A model generated the notes under the pieces. The model had not been told where the DNA came from and ran no database searches. It saw only the letters and a list, made by a program, of their open reading frames with translations. DNA of 64,000 bases, taken from positions 22,738,519 through 22,802,518 of the forward strand of contig OU342815.1 in NCBI GenBank assembly GCA_910591455.2. The letters are read 5' to 3'. Numbering within the stretch: the first letter of the stretch is position 1; each line of letters begins with the position of its first letter. The translations under genes were made by a program, and so were the position numbers. The DNA is from Pholis gunnellus (Eukaryota > Chordata > Actinopteri > Perciformes > Pholidae). Shown piece by piece: positions 55,801-64,000 of the stretch.

Positions 55801-58800
55801 GCCCATGGAGGCGCCGCGGTACCAGCATGGCGTGGCTCTTCTTGGCGGCTTTCTCTTCATTGTTGGAGGTCAGAACACTTCACACTCTCAGGGCAATATT
55901 CACCAACTGCATGTGTTCATTTAACACATACACACTGAATAGAGAAAGCTAGATTGTTAATAATAGTCCATGCAAACTGCAGGATGGGAGCCTCATAGAA
56001 GTATGAGAAAAAAGACAAGCCCTAGTTTTCTTCGTGAAAAGCCTTGAATTCTGCATTTTTGTTGCCATCTTGGATTTTGGTCCTTGGATCTTGTTTTTTT
56101 GCGACCAGTGAACAGGAAGTGACCATATTTGGACTGTGGAGGAGTGACGTAGAGACGCCGTATACTTAGAGACCTGTCAATCACCGTGTAGCCCCGCCCT
56201 AAAGCATCCCCTGCGTTATGGTCTGTTTGACTCTAAATGGACCATCATTTACTAAATGAACATCATGCTGTATTGAAGAAGACTTGAAACTAGAGATTGA
56301 GACCATAAACTCATGTTTACAATGTTTACTGAGGTAATAAATCAAGAGAGAAGTAGAGTCATTTTCTCATAGACTTCTATACAACCAGAGGAGTCGCCCC
56401 CTGGTGGACATTAGAGAGAATGCAGCTTTAGCACATGACCAGAGGTTGTTGTCTGTTTTGAACGGACAAAACAAGACACTTAAAGACATCACCTTGGACT
56501 TTGAGACACTGGTGATGGACCATTTTCACTATATTCTGACAATCAGGCCAAACGATTCATTGTTTAGTTTAGAAAATAATCTGCAGATTAATTGTTAATG
56601 AAAACGATCGTTAGTTTCAGCCCTTCCCCCTTTCAATTCAACATGACACACAGCTGACACACTGCAGAAGAGAAGAGAGCAAACCTACTGAAGCAACGGC
56701 AGCAATGTTTGTTGTTTTTCTCGTCACTCATGCGTTCAACACGTGTAAGGTGCTTCCTCAGGAAATCCTCCGTACAGTTTACTCACAAACCCTCCAGCTG
56801 TTAGTGTTTTAGTAGGAACATAACTTCTATTCTAAGCCACTGCACAGCTGCCTCTTCAGTTCACTTTACCTCGACTCTTCTGCTTCAAACTACATGAAGA
56901 CATTTGAATCAGATGGTGGACATTAGAGAGAATGCATTGGTTTCACTTTTCCGAACCGGAGGTTGCCGCCTGGTGAAAAGGAACTTTGGTCCTACACTTG
57001 CATAATGTAATGACTTAGTTGGAAGGGAAGAAGTTATGGTACATCGTTCATCATCAAGACTCAACGTATGACCGAATTATATAACGAAATGAGTAGCGTA
57101 AATAACTAATCATTTTTAATCCTCCATTAACACAATTCATGTTCTCAGGCCAGAGCACTTACGACACCAAGGGTAAGACGGCCATCGACAGCGCCTACCG
57201 CTACGACCCGCGCTTCGACAAGTGGCTTCAGATCGCTTCGCTCAATGAGAAGAGGACCTTCTTCCACCTGAGCACGCTGAAGGGGAAACTGTTTGCAGTC
57301 GGAGGAAGGAATGCGTCAGGAGAGATTGGTGAGCAGCTGATAGTTCTTGTTCCACTACTTCTGTCAGTACTGCTTTCATTTGGAGTCATGTTTCTGTAGA
57401 ATATTCTCTCTTCAAACTCTGTTTGTTAGTCTCCAACAACTCCACTTCCTGTTTGTCCGAAATCTTACGCAGAAGTGAAATTTTTTAAAGTACTCGAGTA
57501 AAATTCCAGACAGAAAAGAAAAAAGAGAAGTTTCTAAAACACATCGTAGATCACGACTGTTCCCATAGCAATGATTTAACATCCGATTGACTCATAAACG
57601 CACACAGAGCTGCGGTGAAATGAGGCGTTGATGCTTGAATTAAATTCTACTTTTCCCAAACGTCTCACGTTGATCAGACACGGTGGAGTGCTACAACCTG
57701 AGGAAAAATGAGTGGACAAACGTGACCAACATGGTGGAGCCTCACTACGGACACGCTGGAACAGTTCACGGGGACCTCATGTACATCTCCGGTAAGTTAA
57801 CGCCGATCGACACAAAACTCAGAACGTGTCTGAGCTCAGTTTGCCTTCTCGTCTCTGTCATTTATGAAGAAACAACAGGAAATTGTACATTTATTATGAA
57901 GTCTGTACGTGACATTAGGATCCCTTTTCCTACTGGACACACAAATTAAATGCATTCACGTGACTATGCAACGGTCAGAGCTAATGACGTAGTATTAAAC
58001 CCTGAGGAAGACCACTGATGGTGGCCGGGTTGGGAATTGGTCCAATGTTTTGTGACACATTCGTTTCGTTGCCTAAACCTAAACTGTACGTACTTATTTT
58101 AAGCCCAACCATGATGTTTTTCCTTTTGTAGTGTAATGTCGTCCCAACTGACAGAAAAATAAATGACGTTTAGTGAAATTCATGTCACTAAACATAAAAC
58201 CAGAAGATTCAATTTGTGACTGTTTCACAAACTGCCGTGAGACTGTGTTGCTTCATTCAAACTCAACAGAAACAAAAAGTCATTAACACCGTCTTGGTTA
58301 GTCTTTCCACCGTTCCAACAACCACCAACTATTGTTTAGTTGAAATAAACTCTTTATTCAACGAGTATTATTAATATTCTCTCCTAAAAGCCACCGGACT
58401 CCATTGACAAACGTAAAAAACACTCATTCAAACTCGACAGAAACAAATTAAAACTCATCAAAACCATCTTTGTCAGTCTTTTTCACTTTTCCAACAATCA
58501 CCAACTCTGGTTTGAGAGTTTGAAAGAGAGACTGAATAAGTAACAGACATAAATAAGAAGTAACCGCCGTAACATGTTTCACTGTTTTCTGTCACGTTGA
58601 CAAACCCCAAAAAAACAGAAAGACTACTGGTCTCCTGGCAATGGGAAAGGAGTCGATTGCCTATTTTTTGCAGGTTTTCCTGCATACGAGCACTCATTTT
58701 GGTGGAAAAAGGTATGAGAGAGACTCAAAACTTTTTAAAAGGCACAATAAACAACTGTTTTAAGTCCTCATACTTTAACAACAAGCTATTGTCTTCATAC

Positions 58801-61800
58801 TCTACCCTTATGACTGTTTTCAGTTCTGCTGCCTCTGTGGTTAAGTTGAGCAAGACCTACGTGTTTAGAGAAAGATCACAGTCATGGTTGGAGTTGCACA
58901 AAGCTTGCCTTCGTGGTAAAAAGAAACCAACAGTGACTTTTCATAGCGGGGGACGCAACTCTCACAGTCTGCAGTGTTGGTGTTTAAGTGTTTCAACAAA
59001 TTACCTGGTAAAAGACAGCCTTCATCAGGTCATTTAAAGTAGGAATACAAATTCTTTCAGTGTTGAGAATACAGTGTTATTTCCCATCCGTCCACCTGGT
59101 GCCCTCGTTCTTTCCGTGTTTCACCTGACTGCCCCACCCATCCACTCAGCTGCCCCTCTTTTCCTCATCAGCTTCTGTTAGCTCTAAAAATCCTTTCAAA
59201 TTGCTGAACTGACCCAGCTTGTCTGTGTTTGGGTTCAATCGTGCATTTCCTGAATTGTGACAGATACCATCTCTTCACTCCCCAAACTGATTTACATTTT
59301 TTGACAAAAGCAAATTTTCACACGAGCAGCAGGAGGAACTGGTGCGACCGTTTCAAAGCCTTGAAATGAGCTCTAACCCTGCAGTCCAAATGAGAAGAAC
59401 AACAAAACCATGACTCTGGACTTACTAGCTCACTAAGACCAAGCAGCTGGGTTAAATATTTAAAAATCCTTTAAAATCTCTGGCTGTTAACTTTGGCAAT
59501 AATGTGCTTTGTTGCTGCAGGAGGTCTAAAACACCACAGGGTTCCTTCAAAACAATGATGATGCTCCTTCCTGATGGGTTCATAACAGGCTCGCTCACGA
59601 CGAGTTAAACCTCGGCTGGAAAGTGGACGAGTTGTGGGGGCAGCAGCAGCAGGGGGCCGTGACAATAAAGCTGCGGTCAAGTTGGACAGTTTCCAGCAGC
59701 CTTCAAAGAATACACAGGAAGTCACAGAGATAGTCACATCCTGTTAGAGCCGATCTGGAGGCTTTACTGAAATATATTGTATTGTCTGCCTCGTAGAGCA
59801 CTTTGTAATTGTTGCTCGTTTCGGTGAGTGTCATATCAATAAGCTTTGTTATTTATTCATTACTTTTAATGTTACAAACCCTCTGGAATAAGTAAATACT
59901 GGATCTTTACAAAGGAAAGACCGCTTTAGGGGAACTCCACCGTCACAGCAGCGCTGCCATCAGTTTAAGAGACCAGTCTAGTCCTCTTAACACCTAAAAC
60001 TGTTTTTGCAGGAATTTTCTATCAGCGACAAACGGTTCCATTTTGTTAAAATGAGTTGACAAACGCTTGCATGGCTGGCCGATTTGAAACCACTTCCTGT
60101 TGAGCAGCACACTCTCTGCCCTCAACCTGATGTCTGTCAGGTTTCTTAGCAACTCTTACGGCCTATATAGTGTGTCTTGGGGTACACAGGAAGTAACATA
60201 AAAGGTGACAAAAAACCCAAGAGGATCAGAGGCAGCGGCAATTAGATACATTTATTACCAGTGTAGATGAACAGGAACAAACATGCTAAATAAGGAAGCG
60301 TAGCTGTCAGGGTCTCTAAGGCAAACATAATAAACAAAAGAAGAGGTCAGCTGGCCTACGAACAAACAAAACAATACTGAACTCCCTAACTAGCCACAAA
60401 ACAGGAGAAAACGTTACAAGATAAAAGGCAGAGAACCCCTACAAAGCTTCCATTAAGTTCGAGCCCAAGGTATGGCAGCACAAATGCTCTTGGTAGCCGC
60501 AACAACAAAACCCACAGCGCCACAGGCCCAGAGTGAACAAAACGGGGGCTGGGAAACACTGGAGTTGATATGCAGCTCCACTAATGAGATGAGGACTCTC
60601 AGGTGTGGGTGCTTCAGTGATCGGAGAGGGGCGTGGCAGACCTGCAAGACAAACACAAGAGCTCTCCACCAGAAAAGAGGCCTCGTTAAGTCAGGGGGCG
60701 TAAACAGCAACCTTGGACAGAAAAGGTTTGAGAGCAGAAACTGTTTCACACGAATGACTGAGAAGCAGGAAACACAACAAGACCTGTGGTTGAAGTGGGT
60801 CCCAGTACTTTGCAACAAGTTTAAAAACCCACGACTCTCGGAAGCTTTAAAGTGTCGGTGGTGTTTACCAGAATACACGACATAGCAGTCACATATCTAT
60901 CTCATTCCACCAGGGAGAGTTTGAACCTAGGCTCAATCTGTGACTGTGAACAGAGAAAGATTCAGAATAAACCCTCCGAGCATTTAGCTTATCAAAGTGT
61001 TATGTCTAGCATGTTAACACAAACAGGCAGAAACAGCTCAACATGAACATTCATACAAACGGTTCCTCCTCCAGTATCTATGTGTTTAAGACCTGGTGTG
61101 GTCTGCCCACTCCTGAAACATGGCTCTCTGTGAGCTCAAGATTTATATATTGAATTCATTAGTTATCTGAAAACCCCCAAAAATGAGCTGAAAGTAGCTG
61201 AAAACGACAGTAGCAGAGCAATGGTCGGTTACTTTAACAACAAAGTGAGTGTTGGGGGGGGGTAGAGTGTTACAGTCTGCTAAATGACTGTAATGTAATA
61301 ATGTAAAGTAATGTAAGTTAGTGTACAATCATTTAGTTAATTAGTTAACACAGAAACACGGTATGTTCCTTTAAACCAAGGAAATTATTTTAGTTATGCT
61401 ATTACGGTCCAATGTTACGTTTTACATTGTTACGTTACGTTGTTACGTTGTTACATTACATTGTTACGTTACATTGTTACGTTACATTGCTACGTTACAT
61501 TGTTACGTTACATTGCTACATTACATTGTTACGTTACATTGTTACGTTATGATACGTTGTTACGTTGCAATGTTACGTTAGGAGTTTACATTGTTACATT
61601 AGGATGTTAAGTTATGTTGTTAAATTATTACGTTACAATGTTACGTTACAATGTTACGTTATTATTTTTATCATAAATCATGAACGTTCATCAAGTAGTT
61701 TTGTTGCCCTAAACCTTATCAATCATTTCACAACTTTAACCAAGTGGTGCGTTTATGCAATTCATGAAATGGATTTTTGTTTCAGAAACCTCGACGTTCA

Positions 61801-62394
61801 GCGTATTCTGTGGTTTGCAGAAACGCACAATGGAAACATTGTTTTTCTGGCGACTTGGTTGAATGAAACATTTGTTGAATTCTCTTTCTTCACACAGGTG
61901 GAATCACCCGTGACACGTTCCAGAAGGAGCTCTGGTGTTACGACCCCGCCGCCGACAAGTGGAGTCGCCGAGCCGACATGAAGGAGCTCCGCGGCCTGCA
62001 CTGCATGTGCACCGTCGGCGACAGACTCTACGTCATGGGCGGGAATCACTTCCACGGCAGCGCCGACTACGACGACGTCCTGGGCTGCGAATACTACAGC
62101 CCGGAGACAGACCAGTGGACGGTGGTGGCGCCAATGTCTTGGGGCCAGAGCGACGTCGGCGTGACGGTGTTCAACGGGCAGATCTACGTGGTGGGAGGGT
62201 ATTCCTGGAACAGCAGGTGCATGGTTGACGTTGTGCAGCGGTACGATCCAGAGTGGGACGTGTGGGACAGGGTGTTCAACGTGCTGGAGCCTCTGGGGGG
62301 GATTCGTTCCTGCACGATGACCGTTCATCTGCCGGAGGGGTCAGTGGACGAGGCTCAGATGCAGGAGGGTCCGCTGCCTACAGCTAAGAGCTGA
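52626..62394 (+). CDS. Kelch-like protein, KLHL9/KLHL13 subfamily
   Basis: BTB-BACK-Kelch protein, presumed substrate adaptor of a CUL3-RING ubiquitin ligase. KLHL9/13 are known to act on Aurora B in mitosis; that role here is inferred from family. Secure exons are 53539-53708, 53889-54021, 54507-54703, 54866-54941, 55311-55868, 57149-57328, 57678-57791 and 61898-62394, all GT-AG with matching phases. A provisional first exon (52626-52800) gives a 699-residue model. Pro-rich N-terminus about 1-115; BTB 116-225 (DYFKAMFTGGM); BACK about 226-380; six Kelch repeats about 382-690 (FIVGGQ, FAVGGR, MYISGG, YVMGGN, YVVGGY). Kelch motifs such as NEKRTFFHLS, EPHYGHAGTV, RGLHCMCTVGD and SDVGV are nearly those of KLHL9/13, but BTB-BACK is more diverged, so I leave orthology open. 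Mammalian KLHL13 is about 655 aa. Intron 7 of the secure set is 4.1 kb and repeat-rich. Confidence 0.92.
52801..52862. repeat. (GT)31 microsatellite abutting a splice donor
   Basis: 62-nt pure GT tract beginning at the first intron base after the provisional KLHL exon, so the donor GT is itself the first repeat unit. Confidence 0.95.
53539..53708 (+). CDS. KLHL exon, Pro-rich N-terminal region
   Basis: Encodes DDRPSPPAPAPAPAPAPLPPP, a Pro/Ala run built on a GCTCCG hexanucleotide repeat, then basic Pro-rich sequence and GAAVLQ. Acceptor TTTGATAG|AC, donor CAG|GTATTT, phase 0 into GFDAF. The following residues match the family's VVLQGFD junction, which anchors the frame. Confidence 0.8.
53889..54021 (+). 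CDS. KLHL exon, BTB domain part 1
   Basis: GFDAFRADVTLCDVVLVPGD, then FPVHRVIMASCSDYFKAMFT. Classic BTB first half. Acceptor TTTTTTCCTGCAG, donor ACAG|GTGAGA. Confidence 0.95.
54507..54703 (+). CDS. KLHL exon, BTB domain part 2
   Basis: GGMREQEMREIKLHGV, then IIDFIYTSKVCLDMSNLQDT and FLQVMPVLSFC. BTB second half, matching the KLHL9/13 pattern 'GGMKEQ...IKLHGV...IIDFIYT'. Confidence 0.95.
54866..54941 (+). CDS. KLHL exon, BACK domain start
   Basis: ITIDNCVEVERIAMDLLLED. The DNCVEV motif matches the start of BACK in KLHL9/13 (LDNCVEVGRIA), after which the sequence diverges. Confidence 0.93.
55311..55868 (+). CDS. KLHL exon, BACK and first Kelch repeat
   Basis: EFVSQNLSALVECGRYLQL, then HIRFPLMSPNELIQ, CVNLLLEASNYQMMPFMQP, IRSDDTHILALGGVMRQQLV and FLFIVGG. 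An acidic insert QEDEEGGDSMM replaces a shorter family loop. Strong GC-rich codon use. Confidence 0.96.
56085..56911 (-). repeat. ~745-bp duplicated block (56168-56911) in a KLHL intron
   Basis: Near-identical second copy of 44222-44966, in the intron between 55868 and 57149. It includes element A in minus orientation with the CTCF-like core at 56393-56407. About 80 bp further into the element A distal part (56085-56167) is present here but not in the upstream copy. A further fragment of the element A proximal end follows at 56912-56985. Confidence 0.92.
57149..57328 (+). CDS. KLHL exon, Kelch repeats 2-3
   Basis: STYDTKGKTAIDSAYRYDPR, then KWLQIASLNEKRTFFHLSTL and LFAVGGRNASGEI. Acceptor TTCTCAG|GCC, donor TTG|GTGAGC. 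Confidence 0.96.
57678..57791 (+). CDS. KLHL exon, Kelch repeats 3-4
   Basis: TVECYNLRKNEWTNVTNM, then EPHYGHAGTVHGDLMYIS. Acceptor GATCAG|ACA, donor TCCG|GTAAGT. Phase 1 at both ends. Confidence 0.95.
58255..58505 (+). repeat. Imperfect ~77-bp direct repeat
   Basis: 'CATTCAAACTCAACAGAAAC' to 'CCAACAACCACCAACT' at 58255-58330 recurs with substitutions at 58429-58505, separated by about 98 bp. Confidence 0.65.
61270..61325 (+). repeat. Possible SINE 3'-tail fragment
   Basis: 'GTCTGCTAAATGACTGTAAT' plus TAATGTAA repeats resembles the end of the teleost SINE/L2 tail. The head is absent. Confidence 0.35.
61395..61860 (+). repeat. GTTAC-array composite repeat, copy 2
   Basis: Array of GTTACGTTACATT units (about 61410-61660) followed by the same unique tail as at 28.2-28.4 kb ('AAGTAGTTTTGTTGCC', 'TGTGGTTTGCAGAAACGCA', 'AATGGAAACATT'). 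It ends about 40 bp before the last KLHL exon acceptor. Confidence 0.75.
61898..62394 (+). CDS. KLHL last coding exon, Kelch repeats 4-6
   Basis: GITRDTFQKELWCYDP, then LRGLHCMCTVGDRLYVMGGN, DYDDVLGCEYYSP, GQSDVGVTVFNGQIYVVGGY, CMVDVVQRYDP and LGGIRSCTMTV, ending ..PTAKS with TGA at 62392-62394. The acceptor is TTTCTTCACACAG. Confidence 0.96.
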
Positions 62395-62830
62395 TACTGC
62401 ACCACAGGGGGGGGGGGGGGTCCAATTCACCTGCATGCTAGGCAATACAGGAAACAGTGTAGGTTGCAAACATGATTAGGTGCAAGCGTGGCTACTTCTC
62501 TAACATTAGCATTCAGTGGTTTGCACCTCTTTACTATTTCTATAGTGCCGTTTCCTGTCTTTGCTGTTATTGTCAGCCATGAAGCATCCGGCCTGCTGCG
62601 CTGCTTGTGTTCTTTCTCTCTGCAGAGTCTCAGTTTGTGAAAGGAAACAAAGGTCAAATTGTCCGGACATCGATTCAGGGAACATTATCGCTATTTCACA
62701 AACTGAGGCAATGTAAAGAGATCAAATTGACTTGCCAAGTAAATGAAAATGTTTTTGGTGTCACCACAGCTTCTGAATTCAGCATGGAAATACTGTGACT
62801 AAAGAATAAAGCTGTCCTTATCTAAGTCTT
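62395..62830 (+). other. KLHL 3' UTR (probable)
   Basis: Follows the stop codon. Begins with a G-run (about 62407-62420) and ends at the AATAAA at 62805-62810. The short frames inside have no recognisable protein. Confidence 0.55.
62805..62810 (+). terminator. Probable KLHL polyadenylation signal
   Basis: AATAAA about 410 nt after the stop codon. A second AATAAA lies near 63121 and could be an alternative site. Confidence 0.55.
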
Positions 62831-64000
62831 TCCATCACTCTCAAATAATCTCACAACTCGAGACCAAAAGCAGCGATGACTTTATCCTGCTAACAAGCGC
62901 CGTCTGTTTAACTAACAAGCCCTGTCTGTTCAGACGAGTAGTCGAGTCATAAGATGTTGGCAAAACCAACAGCAATTTGGAAATTCCGTCTGTTAATTGA
63001 TTGTGTGACGTCCACATTTTTTCAAATTACAACTGCCGATTAGAGCTCAAATCCAACAGACATGTACAAATATCACAGTTATGTTTTGTATATTTAAATA
63101 TATGCATTGTTTTAAGATGAAAATAAACTGTTGATGTCACACTTATTCACTGTCAGTGAAGGCCAAAGCTCAGGGTAACACACACACACACACACACGGA
63201 CCTCACAAGTGAAGGACGACGAATCTACCCTTGAGACGTCGACCTTCACCGTCCAGATAAGACAACAGTCAGCTGCGATATCGATTTCTACGCCAAGGAC
63301 GACAAATACTGAAGAGCAGACGGTGACTCTACATAGAAAAGATGCACAAAGCAGTACTTTCTACTACACAGTAAGATGTGAGACGTGGCCTAACCCTGCT
63401 GCACTCTCAGTTCAAATAAAGCAAATCATCGACATAACAAATAACTTGAAAAGAAGCCGTAGCTCAACGTCAAGAGACTGAATGTTTTAGGCTCCTGATT
63501 GAAGTGTAGGAAATGTTCTATTCTGGGGGTGTACAGACATGATAATACTGTTCGAGAGGGTAAAACCCTGCAGCACTCAGGAGTTTCCACCACACAGCCA
63601 CATGAACCAGTGTACCATTTACTGAGCGAACCATAGCCAACTATAATTCATCATGAGGGAGGGAAAACATATTTGGCCATCTGGCCGACAGATGTCACCT
63701 TGAAATGTCGAGTCTTGTTTGGTTTGGCTGCTCCGGCCTTGTACCTTCCTCTGGAGGAAAGTATTTAATCATTGTACCCGGAGTACAGATCTGATCTACT
63801 CATCTTTAGTTTTAAAGGAACCTTGTTCAGCTGCTCCTCTTGAGTTTCTAAACAAAGCAGTAACAATCGTCGGTGCAAATATTCTCTTCTGCTGTGGTAG
63901 AGCGCTTTGACGACAGTTCAAATATTCCACAGTGTGCAGACTTAAAGGAACAGTTCACCACAAATATTTAAAAAAAGATGTTTCCTCTAACCTGTTGTGT
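62830..64000. other. Downstream flank, no gene seen
   Basis: Contains a short CA tract (about 63179-63197). The 90-codon frame at 63209-63481 is Thr/Ser-rich with no domain. Nothing else was recognised. Confidence 0.5.

Larger units (their letters stand above)
57792..61897. other. Last KLHL intron, 4.1 kb
   Basis: Holds a short direct repeat (about 58255-58330 and 58429-58505), an unassigned 146-codon frame at 58597-59037, a SINE-tail fragment and the GTTAC composite repeat next to the 3' splice site. No additional Kelch exon is needed: the flanking exons join in phase within one repeat (ISG|GITRDTF). Confidence 0.6.

Noticed and set aside
55334..55828. 164-codon minus-strand ORF opposite the KLHL exon
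   Set aside because: Antisense shadow of a GC-rich coding exon; the + strand frame is clearly the KLHL protein.
58597..59037. 146-codon ORF in the last KLHL intron
   Set aside because: No recognisable domain, and the flanking Kelch exons join correctly without it. Not strong enough to call a nested gene.
61798..62328. 176-codon minus-strand ORF
   Set aside because: Antisense shadow of the last Kelch exon.
1..64000. CRISPR array, phage, integron or bacterial operon
   Set aside because: The tandem repeats lack unique spacers of constant length, and the genes are spliced vertebrate genes. No prokaryotic system is present.

Overview
This is eukaryotic nuclear DNA from a ray-finned fish, very probably a percomorph teleost. 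The evidence is intron-split vertebrate genes with GT-AG junctions, GC-rich exons in AT-rich surroundings, very dense (CA)n/(GT)n tracts, and several short interspersed repeats of types common in teleost genomes, including a tRNA-derived SINE with the usual 'GTCGCTTTGGATAA' tail. There are no prokaryotic features, no CRISPR array, and no rRNA or intact tRNA gene that I can see.

Layout. About 1-46.0 kb holds no protein-coding exon I can support. It is intergenic (or intronic to a gene whose exons lie outside) and filled with microsatellites, three minisatellites (37-bp, 13-bp and 51-bp units), worn non-LTR retrotransposon ends, a SINE, a long perfect hairpin at 40.05-40.20 kb and many copies of one dispersed repeat called 'element A' here. 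HAO2 (peroxisomal FMN-dependent 2-hydroxyacid oxidase, 7 coding exons, 356 aa, C-terminal SKL) lies at 46,092-48,895 on the + strand. After 3.7 kb holding a 195-codon orphan ORF comes a KLHL9/KLHL13-subfamily BTB-BACK-Kelch gene on the same strand, from 52.6 or 53.5 kb to 62,394, with eight secure coding exons and one provisional 5' exon. The last 1.6 kb is its 3' UTR and flank.

How the parts relate. The two genes are not functionally linked by anything in the sequence: HAO2 oxidises 2-hydroxy acids in peroxisomes, while the KLHL protein should be a CUL3 ubiquitin-ligase substrate adaptor. They share a regulatory landscape. Element A carries a near-consensus CTCF core (CCACCAGGGGGCGAC) in seven copies. 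Three copies upstream of the genes read + and three copies around or inside the genes read -, so the set converges across HAO2 and the 5' half of the KLHL gene. A non-repeat, full-consensus CTCF core sits just after the HAO2 stop codon. A nearly identical ~745-bp direct repeat brackets HAO2 plus KLHL exons 1-6 and could mediate deletion or duplication. These are the most interesting observations. I found no clearly new enzymatic or defence system.
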